Made by a program: the position numbers and the translations under genes
In this document: one piece after another, positions 1 to 8,292 of the stretch
Layout: every line of letters begins with the position of its first letter
Position numbering within the stretch: the stretch's first letter is position 1
Assembly (NCBI RefSeq): GCF_002075885.1
Contig: NZ_MDET01000017.1
Span: 18,108-82,107, forward strand
DNA from: Manganibacter manganicus
GTDB lineage: Bacteria > Pseudomonadota > Alphaproteobacteria > Rhizobiales > Rhizobiaceae
Direction: 5' to 3'
DNA: 64,000 bases
Notes under the pieces: model-generated
Database searches by the model: none
The model's input: only the letters and a program-made list of their open reading frames with translations
What the model was told of the DNA's origin: nothing

Positions 1-367
1 GGGCAACGGTGTATTTGTTGCCCTCCAGCATGCACATCTGTGCCGTCTCGCGAGTCTCCTCGGCGATATGGGTGAGCAGACGATCGCATTCGCGCATCAG
101 GTCGAATTGCTCGGCATAGGCGGTGCCGAGAAAATAGAGGCTGCGGCCGAGGAAGACCCGGCCGTCCCCGCCATGATACTCCAGCACGCCCTGCCGCAGC
201 ATCTGGTTGACCAGTTCATAAACCGACGAGCGCGGCGCGTCGATGCCGGTGGCGATCTCGTTGGGGCGCAGCGCCTGGCGCTGGACACGCAGGAAATTCA
301 GGATTGCGAACGCACGGTCGAGGCCGCGCGCCCGCTTTCCCGTCGTTTCGTCCTGCGTCTCATCCAT
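1..367 (-). CDS. IclR-family transcriptional regulator (N-terminal part, cut by window edge)
   Basis: Reading from an ATG at 367 towards position 1 gives 122 residues. They begin MDETQDETTGKRARGLDRAF, followed by a winged helix-turn-helix (rough residues 15-75, with PNEIATGIDAPRSSVYELV as the recognition region) and the start of the effector domain (CDRLLTHIAEETRETAQ). This is the usual IclR layout; the rest lies outside the window. GGGAGCGG sits just upstream as a ribosome-binding site. The gene begins 32 bp after the ridA stop in the same direction, so it may be the last gene of the transporter operon and control it. The effector is unknown. Family call is secure, target inferred. Confidence 0.85.
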   Translation of the reverse strand, partial: MDETQDETTGKRARGLDRAFAILNFLRVQRQALRPNEIATGIDAPRSSVYELVNQMLRQGVLEYHGGDGRVFLGRSLYFLGTAYAEQFDLMRECDRLLTHIAEETRETAQMCMLEGNKYTVA

Positions 368-399
368 GCACCGCTCCCACGACCGTCAATTCCGAGTGA

Positions 400-783
400 T
401 TATCGCGCCTTATAGGCCACGCAGTCGATTTCCACCTTGCAATCGACCATCATGCTGGACTGTACGCAAGCGCGCGCGGGCGGGTTGGCTCCGAAATACT
501 CGGCAAACACGCCGTTGAACGACCAGAAATCGCGCGGATCATCGAGCCAGACGCCGACACGAACGACATGCTCCAGCCCGTAGCCGGCTTCCTTCAGAAT
601 GGCGATGACATTATCCATCGCCCGGCGCGTTTCGGCAATGATGCCGCCGCCGACGATCTCGCCATTTTCCATTGCGACCTGGCCGGAAACATAGAGCCAG
701 CCATCGGCCTCGACCGCGCGGGCGAAGGGCAGGGCCTGCTTGCCGGCCCCGGACTGGCCGGTGCCATAGCGTTTGATCGTCAT
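400..783 (-). CDS. RidA/YjgF-family reactive intermediate deaminase
   Basis: This 127-residue protein has the normal length of the RidA (YjgF/UK114) family. RidA enzymes hydrolyse reactive 2-aminoacrylate and related imines released by PLP enzymes. The signature region PPARACVQ carries the substrate-binding Arg (about residue 104), and Glu118 in KVEID matches the conserved acidic position. A GGAGAG ribosome-binding site precedes ATG 783. It lies 17 bp after an amino-acid transporter ATPase gene, in its operon. A PLP-dependent D-threonine aldolase/D-serine dehydratase-like gene is at 3966-5024. This context fits quenching of enamine products, but the actual substrate is inferred. Confidence 0.9.
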   Translation of the reverse strand: MTIKRYGTGQSGAGKQALPFARAVEADGWLYVSGQVAMENGEIVGGGIIAETRRAMDNVIAILKEAGYGLEHVVRVGVWLDDPRDFWSFNGVFAEYFGANPPARACVQSSMMVDCKVEIDCVAYKAR

Positions 784-800
784 ATCTGTCTCTCCGACTG

Positions 801-1583
801 CTAGTTGAATGTCGAGTTCATGAGGAATTCGGCCAGCCGCTCGGTTTGCGGCTTGACGAACATTTCGCGCGGGTTGCCTTCCTCGCCGATGCGGCCCTGA
901 TTCATGAAGATGACGCGCGTGGAAACCTCGTAGGCGAAGCGCATTTCATGGGTAACGAGCAGCATGCTCATGCCGTCGGCGGCGAGGTCCTTGATGACCT
1001 GCAACACCTCGTTGACAAGTTCGGGATCGAGCGCTGACGTCACCTCGTCGAACAACATCAGCTTGGGGTTCATGGCGATGGCGCGGGCAATCGCCACGCG
1101 CTGCTGCTGGCCGCCGGAAAGCTGGCCGGGATAGCGGTCGCGGCGCTCGGCGAGGCCGACGCGGTCGAGCCATTTTTCGGCAAGGCCGCGCGCCTCGTCG
1201 CGGCCCATGCCCTTGACCTTGACCAGTCCGAGCATGACGTTGTGCGCCGCCGTCATGTGCGGAAACAGGTTGAACTGCTGGAAGGCCATGCCGGTCATTG
1301 CGCGCTGGCGGGCGATTTCCTTTTCCTTCTTGCGGCGGCGGCGACCGCCTGCCGTGTCGTAGCCGATCTCCTCGCCGTCGATGCGGATCGTGCCGCCTTC
1401 GAAATCCTCCAGCATGTTGATGCAGCGCAGCATGGTGGTCTTGCCGGAGCCGGACGAGCCGATAATGGAAATGACGTCGCCCTGCGCCATGGCGCAATCG
1501 ACGCCTTTGAGCACTTCGACATCGCCGTAGCGCTTGTGCAGGTCGCGGATTTCAAGAAGGTTGGTCATGGTGATCGGCCTCAC
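801..1583 (-). CDS. Polar amino-acid ABC transporter, ATP-binding protein
   Basis: A 260-residue GlnQ/HisP-type ATPase. It shows Walker A GSSGSGKT (about 42-49), the Q-loop [11 protein letters not shown], signature LSGGQQQ, Walker [13 protein letters not shown] and H-loop LLVTHEM. The second position of Walker B's DEP is Val rather than Pro, a variant seen in this subfamily. The GTG at 1583 overlaps the upstream permease stop by 4 bp (GTGA), which suggests translational coupling; an ATG at 1568 is the alternative start. It energises the two permeases at 1580-2242 and 2248-2910 together with the binding protein at 2971-3810. The substrate cannot be read from sequence. Confidence 0.93.
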   Translation of the reverse strand: MRPITMTNLLEIRDLHKRYGDVEVLKGVDCAMAQGDVISIIGSSGSGKTTMLRCINMLEDFEGGTIRIDGEEIGYDTAGGRRRRKKEKEIARQRAMTGMAFQQFNLFPHMTAAHNVMLGLVKVKGMGRDEARGLAEKWLDRVGLAERRDRYPGQLSGGQQQRVAIARAIAMNPKLMLFDEVTSALDPELVNEVLQVIKDLAADGMSMLLVTHEMRFAYEVSTRVIFMNQGRIGEEGNPREMFVKPQTERLAEFLMNSTFN

Positions 1584-2242
1584 GAGGGGACGGAGGTTTT
1601 GCGCTCGATATAGCGACCGAAGCGCTCGATGCCGTAATTGATGACGAAGTAGAGCAGGCCCGCGAACAGATAGAATTCGAGGCTCATGAAGGTGCGCGAG
1701 ATCAGTTCCTGCGTGCGCAGCAAAAGCTCGCCGACGCCGATGATCGACAGCAGCGTCGAGGCTTTCACCATCTCGGCTGCGGTGTTGACCCAGGCCGGCA
1801 GCATCTGGCGCAGCGCCTGCGGTCCCAGCACATAGGCGAAGGTCTGCGGGAAGGTGAGGCCGATGGCCTTGGCCGCCTCGGTCTGGCCCCTGGGGATGGA
1901 CTGCAAGGCGCCGCGCACGATCTCACCGACATGCGAGGAGCAGAACACGGCAAGCGCGAACACGCCGGCCTCAAACGGGCCGAGATCGACGCCGACCGTG
2001 CCGAGCACGTAATAGCTCGCCAGCACCAGAACCAGCACCGGCGTGCCACGGATGAAATCGGTATAGCCACGCACCAGCCAGCGCAGCGGCCCCTTGCCAT
2101 AGGTCAGCACCAGCCCGACGCCGACACCGACCAGCGTGCCGACCACGATGGCCAGCGCGGAAATGGAGATGGTGACGCCCACCCCTTTCAGGATCGGCAT
2201 GCGGGCGAGCCACAGGACATGGAGGAAAGCTGCGATATCCAT
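1580..2242 (-). CDS. Amino-acid ABC transporter permease (HisM/GlnP type)
   Basis: A 220-residue inner-membrane permease of the His/Glu/Gln/Arg opine family. It has several hydrophobic segments, and the EAA loop reads [20 protein letters not shown], the contact site for the ATPase. The open frame extends upstream, but the first 33 codons lie inside the preceding gene and are not hydrophobic, so ATG 2242 ([11 protein letters not shown]), six bases after the upstream stop, is taken as the start. It forms the heterodimeric pore with the permease at 2248-2910. Confidence 0.92.
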   Translation of the reverse strand: MDIAAFLHVLWLARMPILKGVGVTISISALAIVVGTLVGVGVGLVLTYGKGPLRWLVRGYTDFIRGTPVLVLVLASYYVLGTVGVDLGPFEAGVFALAVFCSSHVGEIVRGALQSIPRGQTEAAKAIGLTFPQTFAYVLGPQALRQMLPAWVNTAAEMVKASTLLSIIGVGELLLRTQELISRTFMSLEFYLFAGLLYFVINYGIERFGRYIERKTSVPS

Positions 2243-2247
2243 GGCGA

Positions 2248-2910
2248 TCACCTCGGGATGGACATGCGCTTTTCGAGCCGGCGCAGCAGGGCGGCCAGCA
2301 CGGTGCAGGTGGCGACATAGAGCAGGCTGGTGATGATCCACGTCTCGATGACGCGGAAGCTCTCGACATTGATCTTGCGTGCCTCGAAGGTGAGTTCGGG
2401 CACGGCGATGGCCGCCGCCAGCGAGGTATCCTTGAACAGCGAGATCAGGGTGCTGGAGAGCGACGGCAGCACATTGCGCAGCATCAGCGGAATGACGATG
2501 GTGTTGCGGATCTGCGATTGCCTGAGCCCGATGGCAAGCCCGGCCTCCTTCAGCCCCCTGGGCACGGCAAGCAGGCCGCCGCGAAAGATTTCCGCCAGAT
2601 AGGCGCCGCTATAGACGGCAAGCGTCGCCACGAAACTTTCGATCTTGCCGAGCCGCACGCCCATTTGCGGCAGCGCGAAATAGGCGAACAGGATCAGCAC
2701 CAGGATCGGCGTATTGCGGATGATGGTGACGTAAAGTTGCGCCGGACGGCGCAGCAGCGCGTTTTTCGACAACAGGCCGAAGGCTGTGACAAGGCCGATC
2801 ACGCAGCCGATGGCGATCCCCATGACGGCAAGGCCGAGGCTGAGTGCAAGCCCTTGCAGCAGAAGATCGAAGCTGCGCCAGACCGCCGAGAAATTGAGCG
2901 TGTAACCCAT
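2248..2910 (-). CDS. Amino-acid ABC transporter permease (HisQ/GlnP type)
   Basis: A 220-residue permease with about five membrane segments and the conserved loop AVPRGLKEAGLAIGLRQS followed by IVIPLMLRNVLPS. ATG 2910 (MGYTLNFSAVW) is preceded by GGGACGG and removes a non-conserved N-terminal extension. It lies between the binding-protein gene (ends 2971) and the second permease (starts 2242), in a compact operon. The partner of the two permeases is the ATPase at 801-1583. Confidence 0.92.
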   Translation of the reverse strand: MGYTLNFSAVWRSFDLLLQGLALSLGLAVMGIAIGCVIGLVTAFGLLSKNALLRRPAQLYVTIIRNTPILVLILFAYFALPQMGVRLGKIESFVATLAVYSGAYLAEIFRGGLLAVPRGLKEAGLAIGLRQSQIRNTIVIPLMLRNVLPSLSSTLISLFKDTSLAAAIAVPELTFEARKINVESFRVIETWIITSLLYVATCTVLAALLRRLEKRMSIPR

Positions 2911-2970
2911 GAAATTGCCGTCCCGTTGCAACAATGGCGCGGCCGGTGACGACCGCGCCATGCGGCAGGC

Positions 2971-3810
2971 TTATTTGTATTCGACGGGGAAGCCGATCTG
3001 CGGCGGCTCGAGATCCTTGCCGAACCAGGTCTTGAACGACTTGGCGTAGCTGTCGAACTCGACGCCGGTCATCGCCTCGTGCAGCGCCGTATCGACGAAG
3101 TTCAGCCAGTCCTGATCGCCGCGCTTGACACCGCAGGCATAGCTCTGCGGATTCCAGCCATAGCCGGCGTCCTTGTAGCGGTCGGGGTTCTGCTGCATGT
3201 ACCAGGAGAGCGACGACTGGTCGGTGGCGACGGCGTCGGCACGGCCCGATTCCAGCGCCTGATAGATCAGATCGACGGAATCGTACTGGTCCACCTTCGC
3301 TTCCGGCAGGGCCGCATGCACCATGGATTCGGCATAGACGTTCTGCAGCACAGAGATCGTCACCCCCGAACCGGCCGCCTTCAGCGCGGCATAATCGGCA
3401 TATTTACCGTCGGCCTTCAGCATCAGGCCGACGCCTTCGCGGTAATAGGGAATGGTGAAGGCGACCTGCTGGGCGCGCTCGCCGGTGACCGTCATGAACT
3501 GGCAGGTCAGGTCGACCTTGTTGGTGGTGATGTTGGGGATGCGGGCATCCGACGACTGGATGACGAATTCGATCTTGCCCGGGTCGTTGAACAGTGCCTT
3601 GGCGACGATGCGCCCCATGTCGATGTCGAAGCCCTGCAATTTGTCGTCGATGCTCTTGAAGTGCCACGGCGCATTGGTGCTGCCGGTGCCCATGATCAGG
3701 TGGCCACGCGCCAGAACCTCGTCGAGCTTGCTTTTGTTTTCCTGCGCGCTGGCAGGCATTGCGCTGATCAGCGCCAATGCGGCGGTTGCCGCCAAGAGAG
3801 ACAATTTCAT
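2971..3810 (-). CDS. Periplasmic amino-acid-binding protein of the ABC transporter (SBP family 3)
   Basis: From ATG 3810 (ribosome-binding site GGGAGG) the 279-residue product starts with a clear Sec signal peptide, MKLSLLAATAALALISAMPASAQ. It continues as a family-3 solute-binding protein: GHLIMGTGSTNAPWHF, LQGFDIDMGRIVAKALF, and the second-lobe segment ALESGRADAVATDQSSL. Members bind polar amino acids or related compounds in the periplasm. It is the first gene of the minus-strand operon running through two permeases, the ATPase and ridA. The promoter region 3811-3965 is shared with the divergent PLP-enzyme gene. Confidence 0.93.
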   Translation of the reverse strand: MKLSLLAATAALALISAMPASAQENKSKLDEVLARGHLIMGTGSTNAPWHFKSIDDKLQGFDIDMGRIVAKALFNDPGKIEFVIQSSDARIPNITTNKVDLTCQFMTVTGERAQQVAFTIPYYREGVGLMLKADGKYADYAALKAAGSGVTISVLQNVYAESMVHAALPEAKVDQYDSVDLIYQALESGRADAVATDQSSLSWYMQQNPDRYKDAGYGWNPQSYACGVKRGDQDWLNFVDTALHEAMTGVEFDSYAKSFKTWFGKDLEPPQIGFPVEYK

Positions 3811-3846
3811 GCCCCGTTCCTCCCAAAGAGTTTCACAAACCACTAA

Positions 3847-3868
3847 TCCACTATAATGGACATATGTC
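3847..3868. promoter_or_regulatory. Candidate operator palindromes between divergent transcription units
   Basis: The 155-bp gap between the binding-protein gene and the PLP-enzyme gene holds two adjacent palindromes. TCCACTATAATGGA (3847-3860) is symmetric except for one base pair, and GACATATGTC (3859-3868) is perfect. The first resembles the short AT-centred palindromes that IclR-family regulators usually bind, and an IclR gene is encoded nearby at 1-367. Assignment to that regulator is inference; no matching second site was seen elsewhere in the window. Confidence 0.4.
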
Positions 3869-3965
3869 TCAAATAACGGATTGACGGAATTATCGCCACG
3901 CGGCATTGTTTGTCAAGCGGCGCGGAGGAGGGACCTCCGGCGCATTGTTCCGGAGGCAAGCAGTG

Positions 3966-5024
3966 ATGTTTGACGAGATCCAGACGCCGGCGGTGCTGGT
4001 GGATATCGATGTGGCAAAGCGCAATATCGAGCGTTTCCAGGCCTATGCGAACAGCCACGGCCTGAAAGTGCGCCCGCACATCAAGACCCATAAGCTGCCG
4101 GCCATCGCCGAAATGCAGATCGAGGCTGGAGCCATCGGCATCACCTGCCAGAAGGTGTCGGAAGCCGAAGCCATGATCGCCGGCAGCGACCGCCTGACCG
4201 ACGTGCTGATCACCTACAACATTCTGGGCGAGGCCAAGCTCAAGGCGCTGCTTGCGCTGTCAGCCAAGGTGCGGCTGTCGGTCGTGGCCGACAATGCGCC
4301 GGTGATCGACGGCCTGTCCGCCGCCTTTTCGGCCGCGGGCACGACACTCCATGTGCTGGTCGAATGCAACACCGGCGCCGACCGTTGCGGTGTCGGCACG
4401 CCGCAGGAAGCGGCCACGCTGGCGGCGCGCATCGCCGCCGCGCCCGGCCTCGCCTTCGGTGGCCTGATGACCTATCCGCCGGTCGGTGGCGCGGCGAAGG
4501 TGCAGGCCTTCATGAGCGAAGCCAAGGCGCTGATCGAGGCTAAGGGCATTGCCGTGCCCACCATCACCTCCGGCGGCTCGCCCGACATGATGTCGGCGCA
4601 TGAGGCGGCGATCGTCACCGAACACCGCCCCGGCACCTATGTCTATAACGACCGCTCGCTGGTGGCGCGCGGCGTCGCCTCCTGGGACGATTGCGCCCTG
4701 ACGGTGCTGGCCACCGTGGTTTCGGTTCCCGCGCCCGACCGCGCCATCATCGACGCCGGTTCCAAGACGCTGACCTCCGACCTGCTTGGCCTCACCGGCC
4801 ATGGCCATGTGCTTGGCCGCCCGGACATTGCGATCGACCAATTGTCGGAAGAGCATGGCCGGCTGCGCAGCGAGGGCGATATCGGCCTGCAAGTCGGCCA
4901 GCGCCTGCGCATCGTGCCCAACCACGCCTGCGTGGTGACCAATATGGTCGATGCGGTTCATATCGTCGGCAAGGACCGCGCGCCGGAGGTGTGGCCGGTC
5001 CCGGCGCGCGGCAAGATCATTTGA
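3966..5024 (+). CDS. PLP-dependent D-threonine aldolase / D-serine dehydratase-like enzyme
   Basis: ATG 3966 follows GGAGG and gives 352 residues of the fold-type III PLP family that includes D-threonine aldolase and metal-dependent D-serine dehydratase. The N-terminal alanine-racemase-like barrel has the PLP-lysine region RPHIKTHKLP (Lys40 or Lys43). The C-terminal metal site is PNHAC (His320, Cys322). His-X-Cys is the zinc pair known from eukaryotic D-serine dehydratase, whereas classic D-threonine aldolases use His-X-Asp, so a dehydratase-like activity releasing an enamine is possible. It is divergent from an amino-acid transporter/ridA operon. Aldolase versus dehydratase cannot be settled from sequence. 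Confidence 0.85.
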   Translation: MFDEIQTPAVLVDIDVAKRNIERFQAYANSHGLKVRPHIKTHKLPAIAEMQIEAGAIGITCQKVSEAEAMIAGSDRLTDVLITYNILGEAKLKALLALSAKVRLSVVADNAPVIDGLSAAFSAAGTTLHVLVECNTGADRCGVGTPQEAATLAARIAAAPGLAFGGLMTYPPVGGAAKVQAFMSEAKALIEAKGIAVPTITSGGSPDMMSAHEAAIVTEHRPGTYVYNDRSLVARGVASWDDCALTVLATVVSVPAPDRAIIDAGSKTLTSDLLGLTGHGHVLGRPDIAIDQLSEEHGRLRSEGDIGLQVGQRLRIVPNHACVVTNMVDAVHIVGKDRAPEVWPVPARGKII

Positions 5025-5042
5025 GATTGCCGCATTTGTGCG

Positions 5043-5155
5043 TGCTTCGAGGCTCGCCCCTTCGACAAGCTCAGGACCTCGCACCTCAGCATGAGGAAGA
5101 TTGGCGCCAGCGGTCCTCATCCTGAGGCGGCGGCGCAAGCCGCTGTCTCGAAGCA
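5043..5155. repeat. REP-like palindromic intergenic element
   Basis: The gap between two convergent genes is filled by a 113-bp element with ends TGCTTCGA and TCGAAGCA. Its inner parts are also complementary: the left has CAAGCTCAGGACC and CTCAGCATGAGG, the right has GGTCCTCATCCTGAGG. Such palindromic units are widespread between genes in Hyphomicrobiales genomes. It may act as a bidirectional terminator or mRNA stabiliser. No coding potential is seen. Confidence 0.7.
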
Positions 5156-5188
5156 TGCGCTACAGCGCCAACGTCGAAATCTTCGGTA

Positions 5189-6208
5189 CTACTCTTCGCT
5201 GCGCGTGCCGCTCAACCGGTTGAACAGCACGGCGATGATGATGAAAGCGCCGACGAAGGTGCCCTGCCAGAAGGAATCGACGCCAAGCAGGATGAGACTG
5301 TTGCGGATCACCTCGATGAGCGCCGCGCCGATTACCGCGCCGAAGGCGGAGCCGACGCCGCCCATCAGATTGGCGCCGCCGATGACGGTGGCGGCGATGA
5401 CGCGCAGTTCATCGCCGGTGCCGAGCCCGGTGGTGACGGCGCCGAGCCAGCCGACCTCCAGCACCGCGGCAATGCCGCACATCAGCCCCGCCACCGCATA
5501 GACCGAGCATTTGATGCGCCGGACAGGAACGCCGGTAAGAATGGCGGCACGCTCATTGCCGCCGATGGCGAACACATAGCGGCCCCAGCGCGTCCAGCGG
5601 AAGACGAAGCCGAAGATCAACGCCAGCACGATCAGCACCCACACCGGATTGGCGATGCCGAAGATCGAGCCGCCGCCGATTGCCAGCAAGGTGGCGCCAT
5701 CCGGGCCGAATTCGAAAATGGTGCGGTTTTGCGAAATCACCATCGCCAGGCTGCGGCCGATGCTCAACATGCCGAGCGTGACCACGAAAGGCTGCATGCC
5801 GAGATAGGCGATGAAATAGCCGTTGACGAGGCCGACGAGCACGGATGTCAGCAAGGCCATGCCGACGCCAGCCCAGATCGAAAAGCCGGCATGCATGACC
5901 ACGGACAAAACGATGCCGCTGACACCGATGATCGAGCCGACCGACAAATCGATCCCGCCGGTGATGATGACCGCCATCATGCCAAGCGCCACGATGGCGA
6001 CGAAGGCGAAATTGCGCGTCACGTTGAACAGGTTTTGCGATGTCGCGAATGAGTTGGTCGTAAACGACAGCACCACGCAGGCCACCAGCGTTGCCACCAC
6101 GACCCAGAACACCTGGCTTGAAACGAGCGCCGACCAGCGCGTATGCGTCTGTTCGGCAATGTCGTCCGATTTAAGCGCCTGCATCGTTTGGCTGTTCCCC
6201 ACGGTCAC
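5189..6208 (-). CDS. Sugar ABC transporter permease (RbsC/FrcC type)
   Basis: A 339-residue, highly hydrophobic protein of the BPD_transp_2 family used by ribose/fructose-type importers. Typical blocks are IITGGIDLSVGSIIGVSG, GYFIAYLGMQPFVVTLGM and the C-terminal GAALIEVIRNSLILLGV. GTG 6208 overlaps the ATPase stop by 4 bp (GTGA). With the ATPase at 6205-6945 and the divergent binding protein at 7228-8220 it forms a complete carbohydrate importer. The substrate is unknown; a simple sugar or polyol is likely. Confidence 0.92.
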   Translation of the reverse strand: MTVGNSQTMQALKSDDIAEQTHTRWSALVSSQVFWVVVATLVACVVLSFTTNSFATSQNLFNVTRNFAFVAIVALGMMAVIITGGIDLSVGSIIGVSGIVLSVVMHAGFSIWAGVGMALLTSVLVGLVNGYFIAYLGMQPFVVTLGMLSIGRSLAMVISQNRTIFEFGPDGATLLAIGGGSIFGIANPVWVLIVLALIFGFVFRWTRWGRYVFAIGGNERAAILTGVPVRRIKCSVYAVAGLMCGIAAVLEVGWLGAVTTGLGTGDELRVIAATVIGGANLMGGVGSAFGAVIGAALIEVIRNSLILLGVDSFWQGTFVGAFIIIAVLFNRLSGTRSEE

Positions 6209-6945
6209 GCTGCCTCCAATGCGCCGGTGATAAGCGCCGTCACTTCCTCAGGCGATGAGTCGGCGATCTTCTTGTCGGCGACCTTGCGGCCACGCCGCAT
6301 CACCGCCACGCGGTCGGCAACCTCGAACACGTCGGGCATGCGGTGGCTGATGAGGATCACGGCGATGCCCTGCTCGCGCAGCCGCTCGATCAGCTGCAGG
6401 ACCTCCGCCACCTGGCGCACGCTGATCGCCGCCGTCGGCTCGTCCATCAAAACGATGTGGGAGTTGGAAAGGCGGGTGCGGGCGATGGCGACGGCCTGCC
6501 GCTGGCCGCCCGACATCTGGCGCACCAGATCGCGCGGGCGCGTTTCCGATTTCAATTCGGCGAACAGGGCGCGCGAGCGCTCATACATGGCGTTGTAATC
6601 GAGAATGCGGAACGGCCACACGCCCTTGCGCAATTCGCGGCCGAGATAGACATTGGCCGCCGCGGTCAGATTATCGCATAGCGCGAGATCCTGATAGACG
6701 ACCTCGATGCCGCTCTCTCTCGCGTCGATCGGGCGATGGAAATGCACCGCCTTGCCATTGACATGCATTTCACCGTGAGAGGGTGGAAAATTGCCGGCGA
6801 TGATCTTGACCAGCGTGGATTTGCCGGCCCCGTTATCGCCCATCAGGCCGAGCACCTCGCCGGGTTCGAGTGTCAGCGAAACGCCGTCCAGCGCCCTGAT
6901 CGCGCCGAAATGCTTCGCGACGTCTTTCAGTTCCAGTACCGCCAA
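6205..6945 (-). CDS. Sugar ABC transporter ATP-binding protein (single-domain, FrcA type)
   Basis: A one-domain ATPase with Walker A GDNGAGKST, signature MSGGQRQ, Walker B IVLMDEPTAA and H-loop ILISHRM. Most RbsA-type ATPases carry two ABC domains in about 500 residues; this one has one, like the FrcA type. The start is set at TTG 6945, eight bases after a strong GGAGGAG; the open frame continues upstream with no better signal, and ATG 6981 lacks a ribosome-binding site. Length from TTG is 246 residues. It overlaps the permease gene by 4 bp. Confidence 0.87.
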   Translation of the reverse strand: MAVLELKDVAKHFGAIRALDGVSLTLEPGEVLGLMGDNGAGKSTLVKIIAGNFPPSHGEMHVNGKAVHFHRPIDARESGIEVVYQDLALCDNLTAAANVYLGRELRKGVWPFRILDYNAMYERSRALFAELKSETRPRDLVRQMSGGQRQAVAIARTRLSNSHIVLMDEPTAAISVRQVAEVLQLIERLREQGIAVILISHRMPDVFEVADRVAVMRRGRKVADKKIADSSPEEVTALITGALEAA

Positions 6946-7227
6946 GGCCGATCTCCTCCCGAGCCGTGCTCTTGTTGTCATAAGCCCGGCCGCGGCAGCC
7001 TGAGCCATAAAAAGCTGCCATGTTCGCCGGGCCCGGTCAATCTGCCCCCACTTGTTTTTCCCTGTAGATTCCGGTCTGGCTGCGGTCAATCATCAGACAA
7101 TTATACTTGAGGCGTAGACCTCGACGATTGACAGAGGGGCGTGCGACCCCGTTAAATCGGGCACGCGGCGACTGCCGGCTTCACTGAGGCCGGAAGCCTG
7201 CGCGCGATCATCCTTGGGAGGAAACAG
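6946..7227. promoter_or_regulatory. Divergent promoter region of the sugar transporter
   Basis: This 282-bp non-coding stretch separates the minus-strand ATPase/permease genes from the plus-strand binding-protein gene. A perfect -10 hexamer TATAAT reads on the minus strand (7105-7100) and TATACT overlaps it on the plus strand (7102-7107), but no convincing -35 box was seen for either. No regulator gene lies next to it. Confidence 0.35.
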
Positions 7228-8220
7228 ATGAGAAAAATCTTATTGGGCGCCGCCGCTCTCGGCTTTCTCGCGCTCACTTGCGGCACCAGTTCGGCCGCCG
7301 ACACCAAGACCCTGGCGCTCGTCGTCAAGGGCCTCGACAACCCCTATTTCGACCTGATGCACCAAGGCTGCGAGCGCGCCAACAAGGAGCTCAAGCCCAA
7401 GGGCTATGAATGCTATTATACCGGCCCGGCAACGGCTGCCGACGAGGGCGCGGAGGTGCAGATCATCGACGACCTTTTGACCAAGGGCGTCGCCGCGATC
7501 GCGGTTTCGCCATCCAACGCGCCGGCGATCGCGCAGGTTATCCGCCGCCGCAAGCCGACCATCCCGATCATCACCGCCGATGCCGATTTCCTGCCGCGGG
7601 ACCAGGAATTGCGCAAGGCGTTCGTCGGCACCGACAATCACGAACTGGGTGTCAAGCTGGCGCAGGAATTGAAGAAGCGCATGCCCGATGGCGGCAATAT
7701 CTGCCTGCTGCTCGGCAATCCAGCCGCCGCCAACATCAACGACCGCGCCGCCGGCACCCGCGACGAGCTTTCCGGCAAGGCGGGAACCGAGAAACTGAAC
7801 GGCGAAAACGGCTGGACGGAAATCAGCGCCTGTCCGCTTTATTCCAATGACGATGCGGCGAAGTCCAACCAGATGATGGCCGACACGCTGACGGCCAACC
7901 CAGACCTCGACGCCTTCGTGCTGGAAGGCGGCTGGCCGCTGTTTGCGCCGCAGGCCTATGCGCAGGTGACCGACCCGATCATGGACAAGATCAAGAGCGG
8001 CGAGTTCGTGATCATTTCGGCCGACACGCTGGCGCCCGAAATGCAGGCGCTCAAGGACCATCGCGTCAATGCGCTGATCGGCCAGCGCCCGGAGGAAATG
8101 GGCTATCAGGCGGCCATGACGATGATGAAGCTGGTCGAAGGCGAGAAGGTCGATACGACGATCCTCACCGGTCTGGATAGCTGCGACTGGGACAACGCCG
8201 ACACCTGCCTCGGCAAGTAA
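7228..8220 (+). CDS. Periplasmic sugar-binding protein of ABC transporter (Peripla_BP_4 type)
   Basis: A 330-residue protein with a GGGAGG ribosome-binding site and an N-terminal signal peptide ending near CGTSSAADTKT. The mature part reads LVVKGLDNPYFDLMHQGCER, then DDLLTKGVAAIAVSPSNAPA and AVNALIGQRPEEMGYQA-like blocks of the ribose/fructose-binding (type I periplasmic-binding) fold. It is expected to deliver a carbohydrate to the permease and ATPase encoded divergently at 5189-6945. A strong terminator hairpin follows immediately. Confidence 0.92.
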   Translation: MRKILLGAAALGFLALTCGTSSAADTKTLALVVKGLDNPYFDLMHQGCERANKELKPKGYECYYTGPATAADEGAEVQIIDDLLTKGVAAIAVSPSNAPAIAQVIRRRKPTIPIITADADFLPRDQELRKAFVGTDNHELGVKLAQELKKRMPDGGNICLLLGNPAAANINDRAAGTRDELSGKAGTEKLNGENGWTEISACPLYSNDDAAKSNQMMADTLTANPDLDAFVLEGGWPLFAPQAYAQVTDPIMDKIKSGEFVIISADTLAPEMQALKDHRVNALIGQRPEEMGYQAAMTMMKLVEGEKVDTTILTGLDSCDWDNADTCLGK

Positions 8221-8236
8221 CGGCGCTGTATTTCAC

Positions 8237-8272
8237 GCCGCCCCGCGCCACCTCGTATTGGCGCGGGGCGGC
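8237..8272 (+). terminator. Rho-independent-type terminator hairpin after the sugar-binding protein
   Basis: A perfect 14-bp stem (GCCGCCCCGCGCCA at 8237-8250 paired with 8259-8272) encloses an 8-base loop and is followed by TCGTTTAT. It lies 16 bp after the stop of the binding-protein gene and just before the end of the convergent oxoprolinase gene, so it may serve both directions. Confidence 0.75.
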
Positions 8273-8292
8273 TCGTTTATCGAGCGGTTGCA

